From Gammaproteobacteria bacterium (lineage in GTDB: Bacteria; Pseudomonadota; Gammaproteobacteria; Pseudomonadales; Azotimanducaceae), in contig JAPPGA010000033.1 of assembly GCA_028821515.1 (NCBI GenBank), positions 1 to 64,000 on the forward strand: a stretch of 64,000 bases of DNA. Direction: 5' to 3'. Under the pieces are notes generated by a model. The model was not told where the DNA came from. It saw only the letters and a list, made by a program, of their open reading frames with translations, and ran no database searches. Positions within the stretch are counted from its first letter, which is position 1. Each line of letters begins with the position of its first letter. Shown here one piece after another: positions 1-9,209 of the stretch. The translations under genes were made by a program, and so were the position numbers.

Positions 1-49
1 CCCCAAGATAATCCACGCTCTTGAGGACGGGCAGGTCAAAACATTATGT

Positions 50-1096
50 CTAGTGATAGAGGTCCTTCTTGGGCCCTAGCGCGCTCCCCAGCGACTCCTC
101 GTACGCAGCAACGTACTTCCTGGCGCGCTGGGTGAACGACACGCGGTCGCCCTGGGTCGAGTACTCCGGCACGCAACCATGCTGGAGCAGGATCGCCAGT
201 CGCGGACCATACTTATCAATCAGGTGCTGCGGCACCTTGCCGATATAGTCCTCGATCGGCCGAATAAACGGTCGCACGAGATAGACCGTCGCGCTCACCC
301 GCAGTCCCGGCGCCGTGCGATTGAACGCGCCGTGCCAGGTATTGCCGTGCCAGATGGCCAACGAACCGGCAGGGGCCTCCAGGAGAACGGCCTGGTCTTT
401 GCCACCTTCCTCGTATGGCAGCAGGGTAGCCTCCCTTTCCGTTGGTTTGCGGCACCACTTGTGACTGCCCGGTACGGCACACGTCGCGCCGTTCTCGCGA
501 TTGAAGTCGGTCAGCAGGTATGTGCATTGCGCCTGGTAGGCCTGTGGCGGCAACGGTTCCGGGACCGCCGAGTCCGAGTGCAGCGGGAAGTTGCTCCTGT
601 TTGGCCCCTTCATCCAGCAGCCCATGGACGACAGCACCGCGCTATATCCGATCAGGTATGTGACCAGGGCGAGCAGCGGCGGGTTCATCAACGCCTCGGC
701 GAACACCTCGTTGTCGTAGAGGATCAGGTTCATCCGGTCGCCAAACGGCGAGTCGACGACGTTGGGCTCCTTCAACATGATCGGAGGGGGCGCGTCCTTC
801 CCTTCCATTTCCGCTTCTTTCGCGAATTTCTGCCCGTCGAAACCCTGCAGCAGCGGTGGCCGGTTGGCGTGCGTGGCCCCGGTCACCACATCCGGGCGCT
901 CGCCGTTGCGTTGCTCGGCAATGTCGAGCAGGGCTGCCAGCATCCGGTCGGCAAGGTTGTTGGGGTTGGCGATCTCGGGTGGGATGACACAGAAGCCCTT
1001 CGCGTCGAGATCGGCCACATAGTCTTCAAGACCGAGTTCGCAAACGTCGTTCCATGCGCGATCACGGGGATCCAGCGCGGTTGCTGCTTCTGCCAT
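50..1096 (-). CDS. PhyH-family Fe(II)/2-oxoglutarate dioxygenase (paralog 1)
   Basis: A 348-residue protein of the phytanoyl-CoA dioxygenase family, cytosolic non-haem iron enzymes that hydroxylate small substrates using 2-oxoglutarate and oxygen. The HxD iron motif is visible at H173-S-D175. The distal histidine is about H255, in WHGNTWHGAFNR, and R266 is placed to bind 2-oxoglutarate. The start is chosen at the ATG preceded by GGGAGGAG; the open frame runs on upstream without coding character. It is a close paralog of the next gene and of those at 15247 and 37250, all sharing the CELGL/YVADLD N-terminus. The substrate is unknown. Confidence 0.9.
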   Translation of the reverse strand: MAEAATALDPRDRAWNDVCELGLEDYVADLDAKGFCVIPPEIANPNNLADRMLAALLDIAEQRNGERPDVVTGATHANRPPLLQGFDGQKFAKEAEMEGKDAPPPIMLKEPNVVDSPFGDRMNLILYDNEVFAEALMNPPLLALVTYLIGYSAVLSSMGCWMKGPNRSNFPLHSDSAVPEPLPPQAYQAQCTYLLTDFNRENGATCAVPGSHKWCRKPTEREATLLPYEEGGKDQAVLLEAPAGSLAIWHGNTWHGAFNRTAPGLRVSATVYLVRPFIRPIEDYIGKVPQHLIDKYGPRLAILLQHGCVPEYSTQGDRVSFTQRARKYVAAYEESLGSALGPKKDLYH

Positions 1097-1124
1097 GATT
1101 CTCTCCTCCCTTAGCCTTACGGCC

Positions 1125-1130
1125 ATTCTA
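1125..1130 (-). promoter_or_regulatory. Candidate -10 element TAGAAT of PhyH paralog 1
   Basis: TAGAAT on the minus strand, preceded by GGGCG and lying 28 bases before the ATG. The same GGCGTAGAAT string precedes the three close paralogs at a similar distance. No clear -35 box is seen. Confidence 0.4.
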
Positions 1131-1209
1131 CGCCCGAACGCACGACCTGACAGGCGGCAGAACCCCACGGCCTGCCGCGTCGAACCGTTGTCGCCGGCGT
1201 TTCCGCCCC

Positions 1210-2280
1210 TTAGGCGTAGTGGTCGCCTTTCGACCCTAAGTCGACCCCGACCTCCTGCTCGTATGCGGCACGGACCTTGTCGGCGCTCGCCGTATTCGCC
1301 ACGCGCGAAGCCTGGGTAGTGGCCCCCGGGACAGACCCTTGCTGGAGCGCCATCGCGAACCGTGGCCCGTACCTGTCGAGCAGCTTCTGCGGCACCCGGC
1401 CGATGTAATCCTCGAGTGGCCGCATGAACTGCCGCACGAAGTACACCGTCATGCTTACCCGCAGCCCCGGCGCTATGCGGTTGAACGCGCCGTGCCAGGT
1501 GTTGCCGTGCCAACAGACGAGCGAGCCCGGCGGGGCGTTGATCACGACGGCCTGGTCCTTGCCGCCTTCCTCGTACGGAAGCAGCGCGGACTCTGTCTCC
1601 GTCGGCCGGCGGCACCACTTGTGGCTGCCCGGCACGATACAGGTCGCCCCGTTCTCCCGATCGAAATCGGTCAACACGTAAGTGAACTGGGCCTGGTAGG
1701 CAATCGACGGCAGCGGATTCGGCAAACCCGAGTCCGAGTGCAGCGCGAAGTTACTCCTGCATGGACCTTTCATCCAGCAGCCCATGGACGAAAGCACCCC
1801 ACTGTGGCCCACCAGGTACGTAACCAACGCGAGCAGCGGCGGATTCATCACCGCCTCGGCAAACACCTCCTCCTCGTTGAAGATCAATGCCATCCCATCG
1901 CCGAACGGCGAATCGACTGCATCGTCCTGCCCCAGAAGGGCTGGATCGGTCGCTTCTTTCCCCGTTTCGATTTCGGATCCGTCCTTGCCATATCGTGCCG
2001 AGTCATAGCCGTGCAGCAAGGCCGGCTTGTAGGCATGGGTAGCGCCCGTCACCACGTCGGGACGTTCGCCGTTGCGCCGCTCGGCGACGTTGAGCAGGGC
2101 TTCGAGCAACCGCTCCGAGAGATTGTTCGGATTCGCGATCTCCGGCGGCATGACGCAGTAGCCGTGCGCGTCGAGATCCGCCACGTAACTCTGCAGGCCG
2201 AGATCGGTGATCTCCTTCCACGCGCGTTCGCGGGGTCCAAGTGGTGTTGTTTCGGCGGCTTCTAGTGCTGGTTCTGCCAT
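1210..2280 (-). CDS. PhyH-family Fe(II)/2-oxoglutarate dioxygenase (paralog 2)
   Basis: A 356-residue PhyH-family oxygenase, similar to its downstream neighbour along its whole length, so the two are a tandem duplication. The HxD motif is at H181-S-D183 and is followed by the conserved WHGNTWHGAFNR block with the distal histidine and the 2-oxoglutarate arginine. The start is the ATG after GGGGAGGAACTT; the in-frame extension upstream is discarded. The gap to the downstream paralog is about 110 bases and holds that gene's own candidate -10, so the pair may be transcribed separately. The substrate is unknown. Confidence 0.9.
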   Translation of the reverse strand: MAEPALEAAETTPLGPRERAWKEITDLGLQSYVADLDAHGYCVMPPEIANPNNLSERLLEALLNVAERRNGERPDVVTGATHAYKPALLHGYDSARYGKDGSEIETGKEATDPALLGQDDAVDSPFGDGMALIFNEEEVFAEAVMNPPLLALVTYLVGHSGVLSSMGCWMKGPCRSNFALHSDSGLPNPLPSIAYQAQFTYVLTDFDRENGATCIVPGSHKWCRRPTETESALLPYEEGGKDQAVVINAPPGSLVCWHGNTWHGAFNRIAPGLRVSMTVYFVRQFMRPLEDYIGRVPQKLLDRYGPRFAMALQQGSVPGATTQASRVANTASADKVRAAYEQEVGVDLGSKGDHYA

Positions 2281-2311
2281 GATCCAAGTTCCTCCCCTGA
2301 CTATTGCAGCC

Positions 2312-2317
2312 ATTCTA
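2312..2317 (-). promoter_or_regulatory. Candidate -10 element TAGAAT of PhyH paralog 2
   Basis: TAGAAT preceded by GGGCG, 31 bases before the ATG. Immediately upstream is a 6-base inverted repeat, ATGCGG/CCGCAT with a 4-base spacer (2325-2340), that could be an operator in this divergent region. Confidence 0.4.
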
Positions 2318-2413
2318 CGCCCGAATGCGGAATCCCGCATCGGGACCGCCATTCGGCTCCCCACGGCCCGAAAGCGGTCATATAGTAAGTACATTCTTCC
2401 TCAGGAGCGTGGC

Positions 2414-2614
2414 ATGAAGACCATCGACGTGGCGAAGTTCAAAGAGCAGTGCCTGCCCTTACTTGATCACCTCGACCCGGACGGTCTGGTGGTTACCAAG
2501 CACGGCAAGCCCGTTGCGCGAGTTCTGCCTTGCGAACGCCGGTTCGTGCCCCGCATCGGCACCCTGCGGAACAAGATCAGGATTCACGGTGACATTCTGA
2601 ATACAGGATCCTGA
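2414..2614 (+). CDS. Orphan Phd/YefM-type antitoxin, C-terminally short
   Basis: A 66-residue protein starting MKTIDVAKFKEQCL and containing VVTKHGKPVARVLP, the standard N-terminal DNA-binding fold of Phd/YefM antitoxins. The ATG has CAGGAG seven bases upstream. It ends at GDILNTGS, the point where family members usually continue about ten more residues that wrap the toxin. No PIN or RelE toxin follows: the next gene begins 35 bases on in the opposite orientation. It is therefore probably a solitary antitoxin or relic. A candidate -10, TATAGT, lies at 2381-2386. Confidence 0.75.
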   Translation: MKTIDVAKFKEQCLPLLDHLDPDGLVVTKHGKPVARVLPCERRFVPRIGTLRNKIRIHGDILNTGS

Positions 2615-2649
2615 TTGACGTAGGGATCAACCCTTGTACAGGGCCAGCG

Positions 2650-5049
2650 TTACCTGAGCACGCCGCCGTCGCGCAGTTCCTTGATCTTGGCTGCGCCGTA
2701 ACCAAGAACTTCGGCCAGCAACGTGTCCGTGTCCGCTCCAAGACAGGGCGCGGGCGCGCGCACGCCGTTGGGCCGCCGGTCATGCCGCCACGGGATGCCC
2801 ACGTGGGCGCGTCGACCTACTTCCGGATGATCGAGCCGTTCGATGAAGCCGCGCGAATTGAGATGCGGATCCTGGACGATGTCCTCGGTAGTGAAACTCG
2901 GGAACGCCGCCACGCCCTGGGCCTGGAGCAGCCAGGTGACCTCCCAGCGGTCCTTGCCCGCGGTCCATGACGAGACGATCTCTTCCAGCACCTCCTCGTT
3001 TTGCTTGCGAGCGTCGAGGGTGAGGAAGCGGTCGTCGTCGGCAAGCGCGGAATCGATAAGCGCCGCGAGCTTCAACCAATCAGCATCGTCCGCGCACGCG
3101 ATGGACACCCACTCGTCTTCGCCGCGACAGGCGAAACAGCCATGGGGCGCCATCCACGGGTCGCGATTGCCCATGCGTTCCGGCTGGGTACCGTCGAATG
3201 CGTACTGCATCCAGGCCTCGATCGCGAGCACCCCGGTCGCCTCCCAGAGCGAGAGGTCCAGGTGGTCTCCAACGCCGGTTCGCTCACGCTGGTCGAGCGC
3301 GGATACGACGGCCCAGGCGGCAGTCATTCCAGCGGTCGGATCCGGTATGGAGGGTCCGAAAAGGTCGGGCTTGCCGCCGATGAATCCCGTCACTGACGCC
3401 AGTCCAGTCAACGGGACCAGCGCTGGACCGTAGGCCAGGTACTCGCGATATGGCCCCACCTGACCGTACCCGCTGATGCTTGCGAGGATGATTTGCGGGT
3501 TAATGCGGTTGAGTTCCTCGTAACCCAGGCCCAGCCGAGCCATCACGCCGGTCCCGAAGTTCTGCACGACCACGTCCGATTCGGCGACAAATCCCTTGAC
3601 GATTTCGATGCCTCGCGGATCGCTCAGATCGACTGCTACGCTCTTCTTGCCCTGGTTCCACTGGTTGAACATGCCCGCGCGATTCAATGACGGTTCCATG
3701 TCGTCCGGCGGGCTCGACATCCCGCCCCTGCGGTAAAGATCCGGGCGCGTGGAGGACTCGCAGCGTATGACCTCGGCACCAAGGTGCGCGAGATGCATCG
3801 CGGCGAACGGCCCGGCCCAGACCCACGACAGGTCGACGACGCGAACTCCATCCAGCGGAAGGCGCGCTTCCGATTCCGCGGCGGGGCGTGAGGTAGGACG
3901 GGCATTCGCGAGCACTTCGGCGTTGTGTTCTCCGAGGCGCGGCGCGGCACGTCGAGTCTTGGCGCGACCCCTCGTCGTCAGCACCGCGGGGGCCAGGTAT
4001 TCGACAGGTCCGGTTTCCGGGTGGTCGACGGTCACGAAACCGTCCCTGGCGCGGAGATGCCTGTCGGACGCGACCTGTTCGAAGTTCATCACCGGCGCGA
4101 GGCAGATGCGTCGGGCCTGACCGGCGTGGAACAACTCGAACGCGTTCCAGCCCGATATGAACTCCTGGTAGAAGTGGATGATGGCATCGTAGTTCTGGTG
4201 GCGGGTGCGCTGGTTCGCGAACATCTCGAGTTCGGTCCACTCCGGGTGGCCCATGAACTCCACGATGCGCTCCCACTGGCTCTCCTCCATGCAGAGCATG
4301 AGGATCGGTCCGTCCTGGGCATCGAAAGTGCCCCAGGGATTCAGTTCGTAGCGCCTGCGAATCACCCCCTGGTAGGTATACCCCGGGATGGCGCCCTCCA
4401 GGCCCGACGCGATGTAGGCCTGCTCGGAGAGATCGATGTAGTCGCCCACGCCCGACCGCCGCGCGTCGCGGAACGTGGCAAGCACGGCCGTCGCACCGGC
4501 AATACCCGCCATCATTGCGGCCTGGTTTCCGAACACCTTGAGCGGCGGCAGCGACGGGTCCGTGTGCGTGCGCGGACAGAGATTCGCCCAACCGCCGGCG
4601 TTCGCGACGGTGATGTCCTGGGCGACAAAGTCCCGGTAGGGACCGGTGTTACCGAAGGGGGTGATGGAAAGCGCCACGAGACCGGGGCACTCCGCCTTCA
4701 GCGCGGCAGGATCGAGGCCGAGTCTCCGTGCCGGCAACCGGGAATAGTTGTGGACCAGGATGTCGGCCCAGTGAATGAGCTTGCGCAGTTCGGAGCGGCC
4801 ACCTTCGGTGTCGAGATCGAGGCATACCCCCCGTTTGTTCAGGTTGAGCGCGAGAAACGCTCCACTTTGCTCGGGGTCGTTGCTGTTGCCTGGGAACGGC
4901 CCCCGCCTGCGCGTCGTGTCGCCTTCGGGCGGCTCGACCTTCACCACGTCGGCACCGTGATCGCCCAGCAGCTTCCCCGCGTACGCCGCGGAAAAGCCGC
5001 TGCCGAGTTCGAGTACCCGAGGTGGTTCTGTCATCGCCTGCCGCCGCAT
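2650..5049 (-). CDS. Double-domain family III (CaiB/BaiF) CoA-transferase
   Basis: A 799-residue protein made of two tandem CaiB-like domains, roughly residues 8-390 and 400-799. Family III enzymes move CoA between carboxylic acids through an aspartyl-CoA intermediate. The C-terminal half keeps the expected aspartate (about D570, in GPSIPDPTAG). The N-terminal half has GNQAAMMAG at the same place, so it is probably non-catalytic. The start has GGAGGG six bases upstream. DddD, the DMSP CoA-transferase/lyase, has the same overall double-domain layout, but I see nothing that proves DMSP as substrate. It is divergent from the Gfo/Idh gene at 5170. Confidence 0.85.
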   Translation of the reverse strand: MRRQAMTEPPRVLELGSGFSAAYAGKLLGDHGADVVKVEPPEGDTTRRRGPFPGNSNDPEQSGAFLALNLNKRGVCLDLDTEGGRSELRKLIHWADILVHNYSRLPARRLGLDPAALKAECPGLVALSITPFGNTGPYRDFVAQDITVANAGGWANLCPRTHTDPSLPPLKVFGNQAAMMAGIAGATAVLATFRDARRSGVGDYIDLSEQAYIASGLEGAIPGYTYQGVIRRRYELNPWGTFDAQDGPILMLCMEESQWERIVEFMGHPEWTELEMFANQRTRHQNYDAIIHFYQEFISGWNAFELFHAGQARRICLAPVMNFEQVASDRHLRARDGFVTVDHPETGPVEYLAPAVLTTRGRAKTRRAAPRLGEHNAEVLANARPTSRPAAESEARLPLDGVRVVDLSWVWAGPFAAMHLAHLGAEVIRCESSTRPDLYRRGGMSSPPDDMEPSLNRAGMFNQWNQGKKSVAVDLSDPRGIEIVKGFVAESDVVVQNFGTGVMARLGLGYEELNRINPQIILASISGYGQVGPYREYLAYGPALVPLTGLASVTGFIGGKPDLFGPSIPDPTAGMTAAWAVVSALDQRERTGVGDHLDLSLWEATGVLAIEAWMQYAFDGTQPERMGNRDPWMAPHGCFACRGEDEWVSIACADDADWLKLAALIDSALADDDRFLTLDARKQNEEVLEEIVSSWTAGKDRWEVTWLLQAQGVAAFPSFTTEDIVQDPHLNSRGFIERLDHPEVGRRAHVGIPWRHDRRPNGVRAPAPCLGADTDTLLAEVLGYGAAKIKELRDGGVLR

Positions 5050-5169
5050 CCGTTCCCTCCAAACAGTGTAACCATCTTTGCGCCGGCGGTTGGAGTACGC
5101 AGCCTGCGCTCGAACTGCGGTCGGTTATGCTTCCTGTCCGTTCAACGCGCACACGGGGAGATGAGGAAC

Positions 5170-6288
5170 ATGGCCGAGCCGCTGAAAGTTGGCATGGTGG
5201 GTAGCGGGAGCATTTCCAATTCGCACCTGACCGCGTACCTGGAGCATCCGGACCGGGTACGGCTCACGGCCGTGTGCGACGTCATCGAAGAGGCCGGGCG
5301 GGAGTACGCCGGGAGAGCCGGCGTCGATGACGTCTACACGGACCTCGACGACATGTTGCGCGAGGCGGACATCGAGGCGGTGGATATCTGTACCGGCCAC
5401 GACCAGCACGCCGCGCCGGCGATTGCAGCTGCGCGCGCCGGGAAGCATGTGCTCGTCGAGAAAGCGATGGCGCACACGCTGAAGGACTGCCGGGACATGA
5501 TCGACGCCGCCGATGCGTCGGGCGTGACCCTCATGGTCGCGCAGCATCTGCGCCATGGCCCCAACGCCCGGGCCGTGAAACGTTTCCTCGACGGAGGAGA
5601 GCTGGGCGAGATCCGGGCCATTCAGACCCACGCCGTCATCAGCATCGTAGGGTCAAAGCCCGCCGGCCACTGGATGACCGATGGCAAACAGGGCGGCGGC
5701 ATATTGCTTACCAACACCGTCCACCACCTCGATCTGATCCGCTACTACATAGGCAACGTCAAGCGCGTGACGGGGGTCTGCAAATCGATGCAGCCGCAGT
5801 TGATCAATGACTGCGACGATATGGTCGCGGCCACGCTCGAATTCGAGAACGGCGCCATCGGAACCGTGTTCGGCAACTGGACCACGTCGCCGTCCCACGA
5901 GCCGATGTCGTACGTCATATACGGCAAGGACGGCACCCTGCATACCACCCGGCCTGAGACGCCGGAGCAGGCGCGGGAGCAATTCGGCACCGTCATGGTC
6001 TGTCTCAAGCCCGCGGACGACGTGCAGCCGCCCGCCCCACGGGCGCCAGGCGCCCCCAGGACATTCAGGACGAGAGCACGCTCGTCATTCGAACCGCTGG
6101 AGCCGGATTACACGGATCTCCCCACACCCACACCGATCGTGAACGAGATCCTGCACTTCGGGGATTGCTGCCGAACGGGCGAGGAACCCACGAGCAGCGG
6201 CCGGGACAACCTCGAGACGATGAAGATCATCTTCGGGATCTTCGAGTCTTCACGGACGGGCAAGGCCGTCGACCTGGCCGACCTGTAG
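5170..6288 (+). CDS. Gfo/Idh/MocA family NAD(P)-dependent oxidoreductase
   Basis: A 372-residue oxidoreductase of the Gfo/Idh/MocA family, which oxidises sugars, inositols and related polyols. The N-terminus shows the Rossmann motif GSGSISNSH. The usual EKP lysine motif reads EKAMAHT, keeping the lysine but not the proline. The C-terminal domain carries HHLDLIRYYIGNVKR. The start is MAEPLKVG, with GGGGAG nine bases upstream; an ATG three codons earlier abuts the Shine-Dalgarno and is less likely. The tail SSRTGKAVDLADL is shared with four other copies in the window. It converges on the PhyH-HEAT gene. Confidence 0.88.
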   Translation: MAEPLKVGMVGSGSISNSHLTAYLEHPDRVRLTAVCDVIEEAGREYAGRAGVDDVYTDLDDMLREADIEAVDICTGHDQHAAPAIAAARAGKHVLVEKAMAHTLKDCRDMIDAADASGVTLMVAQHLRHGPNARAVKRFLDGGELGEIRAIQTHAVISIVGSKPAGHWMTDGKQGGGILLTNTVHHLDLIRYYIGNVKRVTGVCKSMQPQLINDCDDMVAATLEFENGAIGTVFGNWTTSPSHEPMSYVIYGKDGTLHTTRPETPEQAREQFGTVMVCLKPADDVQPPAPRAPGAPRTFRTRARSSFEPLEPDYTDLPTPTPIVNEILHFGDCCRTGEEPTSSGRDNLETMKIIFGIFESSRTGKAVDLADL

Positions 6289-6315
6289 AGCCCGGAACCG
6301 CCACGGGCCGGAATC

Positions 6316-7941
6316 TCAGAGCAAACGCTCGCCGGTCAGCGTGTGGTCCCAGCGATGTGCTCTCAGATAGTGGAGCGCTTGCCGTAGTCCGGGACGGTCC
6401 TCGCCGGTCCGCGGCCGCGTCAGCGCTTCGACCGCCAGGGCCTGCACATAGCCATTTACGTTGCCGAGGCAGGAAACCATCAGGTCGTCCACTTCGTCCA
6501 TGTCGACATCGGAGTTCAGCAAGGCGCACAGCGCATTGAACCGCACACCCACCTCGCCGTACCTCTGGCCCGCGCGCATTCCCTCCTGCCAGGCAGGATT
6601 GTCCACCGTCAGCAGCCTGCGGATGGCCGGCACGGCGACGCCAATGTTCGTGCCAATGCAGCCCATGGCGTCCAGGCCCGCCCGCGCGACCTGGTGCAGT
6701 TCGTGGTCCAGGAGGTTCGTGAGGTCCGGCACGGCGCAGGCGGCCGGCGCGCCGACCTCGCCCAGGGCAAAGGCGGCGTTGATCTTGATCCAGGCGTCGT
6801 CGTGCCCGAGCAGTTCCATCAGCGGCCGTACCGCAACTTCGCCCATGGCCCCGAGCGCATACGCCTCGTCCTGCAGCGTATAGGCAACATCGTTCCAGCG
6901 GCGCTCGTTGGGGTCGCCGATCGGTACGTATTCGCCGTACTTGTCCAGTTGGTAGGGACAGGTGAATTCGCGCTCGTGGCCGGCGTTCTCGAGCAGGCTT
7001 TCCGTGAGCGGCCCCATGGTTTCGGCGCCGATCGCGGCAAGTTCGTAGATGGCTTCGAGACGGGCCGGTTGATCCGTGCCGTTCAGCAACCCGATGAGCC
7101 GCGGTATCTCGTTTGAACCTGCCGCGTTGCGGGTAGCAAACCGCGGCGCCCCGCGCATCCAGTCCCAGATATAGGACCAGGTCTCGCTGTGGTCGAACTG
7201 GCCGAGGCGCACCTTCGGCGGTTGCCACTCCGCCTCGCCGCCGTCCCAGCTCGGCGCCACGGGGTTGCGCGTGCGCAGGAATATGAACTTGATCATGTAC
7301 CGGGTTGAATCGGTCACATTGGTGAGCGCCGCGTGCGCGATATCAAAATCGATCAGCAGGCAGGTGCCTGCCTTGATGTCATCGGCAACGAAGGCGAACG
7401 GATAGTCGCTCTTGCGGAGGTAAGGCTGTAGTTGCGTGCCCGGAATGACCCGGGTAGGCCCGCGCTCGACCGGGGTGTCCTGTGGAAAATAGAGGATCAT
7501 GGCCATCCGGGGCACGTGATAGCGCGCCCGGGACATCGGAATGTGCCCGTCCTGGTGCCAGGCGCTGTTGCCCGACGACCCTTCGCCCATGGGCGCGCCG
7601 TGCTCGCTCCCGGTAAGCGTCAGTTCCCGCTCCGCCTCGTCGAGCGGTTCGCTGACGTGCCGCGACCGGTGAGGGCTCAACACATAGCCGTCGCCGAGAA
7701 TGCTCTGCAGGGCGCCGTGGATGGCCGGGGCGTCCAGTATGTGCTGCAACTCGGCGATCCGGGGCAGCACGTTGTTGCCCATGTAGAACTCGTGCTCGGC
7801 GTTCCACTCGAGCTTGTCGAAGATCTGCTGATGGACCCCGGGGTCGAGGGCGCTGTCGAGCACGAGCACGCCATTGCAGATGAACCGACGGACCTGCTCG
7901 TCGTCCAGCCGGTGGGCGAGTCTGCTGCCGTCGGGCCTCAC
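6316..7941 (-). CDS. PhyH oxygenase domain fused to HEAT repeats
   Basis: A 541-residue fusion. The N-terminal half is a PhyH oxygenase with iron motif WHQDG and distal histidine in DFDIAHAALTN. The C-terminal half, from about residue 290, is a run of HEAT/PBS-lyase-type helical repeats (ALGAMGEVAVRPLMELLGHDD and following) that normally bind proteins. It ends in the HRWDHTLTGE tail shared with the two other fusions in the window. I chose a GTG start whose GTGA overlaps the stop of the upstream luciferase-like gene, implying translational coupling; the longer open frame lies inside that gene. Substrate and partner are unknown. Confidence 0.85.
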   Translation of the reverse strand: MRPDGSRLAHRLDDEQVRRFICNGVLVLDSALDPGVHQQIFDKLEWNAEHEFYMGNNVLPRIAELQHILDAPAIHGALQSILGDGYVLSPHRSRHVSEPLDEAERELTLTGSEHGAPMGEGSSGNSAWHQDGHIPMSRARYHVPRMAMILYFPQDTPVERGPTRVIPGTQLQPYLRKSDYPFAFVADDIKAGTCLLIDFDIAHAALTNVTDSTRYMIKFIFLRTRNPVAPSWDGGEAEWQPPKVRLGQFDHSETWSYIWDWMRGAPRFATRNAAGSNEIPRLIGLLNGTDQPARLEAIYELAAIGAETMGPLTESLLENAGHEREFTCPYQLDKYGEYVPIGDPNERRWNDVAYTLQDEAYALGAMGEVAVRPLMELLGHDDAWIKINAAFALGEVGAPAACAVPDLTNLLDHELHQVARAGLDAMGCIGTNIGVAVPAIRRLLTVDNPAWQEGMRAGQRYGEVGVRFNALCALLNSDVDMDEVDDLMVSCLGNVNGYVQALAVEALTRPRTGEDRPGLRQALHYLRAHRWDHTLTGERLL

Positions 7942-9014
7942 TTGACCTTGGGGATGACCTCGTCGGCCATGAGTTGCATGGTCTCCAGCACCTCTTCGCG
8001 CGAGAGCACGTAGTCCATCATCATGCACATGATTTCGTCGGCGCCGAAGTCTTCCTCGAGTTCGTGAATTCGATCCACCACCTCGTCCGGTGTTCCGAAC
8101 AGGTTGGACCCGCGCTCGGGAGCGTTCGCGGGGCGAGTGCGTCCGGTCCTCGCGGCATGTTCCCGGTGCATCCTCTCCGCCCTTTCGATGGCACGGTTGG
8201 CCTGGGCGCGGGTCGGCCCCACGTGAGCGCTGATGCGGATGACCACCTTCGGCTCTCCCTCGTTGCCAGCGTCCCTCCACGCCTGCCGGTAGTTCGCCAC
8301 GTCCTGCTTCAACACCGCGTCCCCGCGCTCATTGTGCGAACTGCCGCCGCCAATGGCGATCCAGTAACCGTTTCTGCCCATGGGAATGAAGCTCTGCTGG
8401 CTGTCGAGTGGCAACACGATCTGCGGATAGGGCTGCTGCACGGGCTTGGGGCTGACGCGCCCGACCGGATCCAGCCGCGGGTAGTCGTAGAACTCGCCGT
8501 GGTATCCGGAGAACTCGTCCTCCGCCCAGGCCTGCTTCATCACGGCCAGGTACTCGATGAAGTGTCTCTGGCGCTGCGGGTCGCCGATCGTATTACCCCC
8601 CGCACCGTAGATGAAGCGCCCGTCGCTGACCTGGTCGATGATGGCGATCTGCTCGGCGACCTGGATCGGGTCGGCCGCGGGCAGGCTTTCGAGGACATAC
8701 CGGTACCGGTCAGCGCTGTCCCCCCTCCTGTCTATCTTCGACGCGCCTTCCGGGACGTCGGTGGTGAACTCTTCGTCGCGCGCACGGAGGTGCGGAAGGT
8801 GCACAGCGGTCCCGATCCTGATCTGGCGCGTACGGGCAGCGACACCGCAGGACATCAGCAGCGGGTTCGAGCCCCCCAATGGCGTGCCGCCGGCCCACAC
8901 GGTATCCCAGCCCATTTCATCGGCGGCAACGATCTTGTCCAGGTCGCGTGCGTAACCCTGGGCAAGCGTCTCGCCCGGCTTGGCGCCCCAGAAAGTCAAA
9001 AAGCCAATGTCCAA
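7938..9014 (-). CDS. Luciferase-like (LLM) flavin-dependent oxidoreductase
   Basis: A 358-residue TIM-barrel protein of the bacterial luciferase-like monooxygenase family, which uses reduced FMN or F420. Diagnostic segments are LDIGFLTFWG at the start, VAEQIAIIDQVSDGRFIYGAGG in the middle and a C-terminal helix. The best start is TTG, with AAGGAGAGG just upstream and the first beta-strand directly after; an ATG 18 codons earlier would add a low-complexity leader. It overlaps the PhyH-HEAT gene by four bases, so flavoprotein and oxygenase are probably made together. The substrate is unknown. Confidence 0.85.
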   Translation of the reverse strand: MDIGFLTFWGAKPGETLAQGYARDLDKIVAADEMGWDTVWAGGTPLGGSNPLLMSCGVAARTRQIRIGTAVHLPHLRARDEEFTTDVPEGASKIDRRGDSADRYRYVLESLPAADPIQVAEQIAIIDQVSDGRFIYGAGGNTIGDPQRQRHFIEYLAVMKQAWAEDEFSGYHGEFYDYPRLDPVGRVSPKPVQQPYPQIVLPLDSQQSFIPMGRNGYWIAIGGGSSHNERGDAVLKQDVANYRQAWRDAGNEGEPKVVIRISAHVGPTRAQANRAIERAERMHREHAARTGRTRPANAPERGSNLFGTPDEVVDRIHELEEDFGADEIMCMMMDYVLSREEVLETMQLMADEVIPKVK

Positions 9015-9079
9015 GATTCCTCTCCTTCCCCCCGGCGAGGGTCCGTCACTGGACTCGGCTGCCAGCATCCAGACATTCC

Positions 9080-9085
9080 ATTCTA
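9080..9085 (-). promoter_or_regulatory. Candidate -10 element TAGAAT for the LLM/PhyH-HEAT pair
   Basis: TAGAATGG on the minus strand, 65 bases upstream of the TTG start, matching the hexamer found before several other genes here. Confidence 0.3.
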
Positions 9086-9209
9086 ACCCCTCAACGGTCG
9101 CTGCGTTTCGATTCCCTCCTCCCCGCCTCGAAAACCGATGGACTGATTCACAACGGCTGATCCGTTAGGCTTGTCGCCGGCACGCAACTACGCCGACTGT
9201 TCAATACCC

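Noticed and set aside
1097-1618. N-terminal extension of the first PhyH gene to 522 residues
   Set aside because: The extension is the antisense-region read-through of the neighbouring paralog, rich in arginine and glycine; a strong Shine-Dalgarno sits at the internal ATG and all paralogs start there.
3925-5169. Long N-terminal extension of the Gfo/Idh gene at 5170
   Set aside because: It lies entirely opposite the CoA-transferase gene and has no family similarity; the Rossmann fold begins right after 5170.
7942-8280. Extension of the PhyH-HEAT gene upstream of the GTG
   Set aside because: It is the shifted frame of the luciferase-like gene; the PhyH fold starts just after the GTGA overlap.
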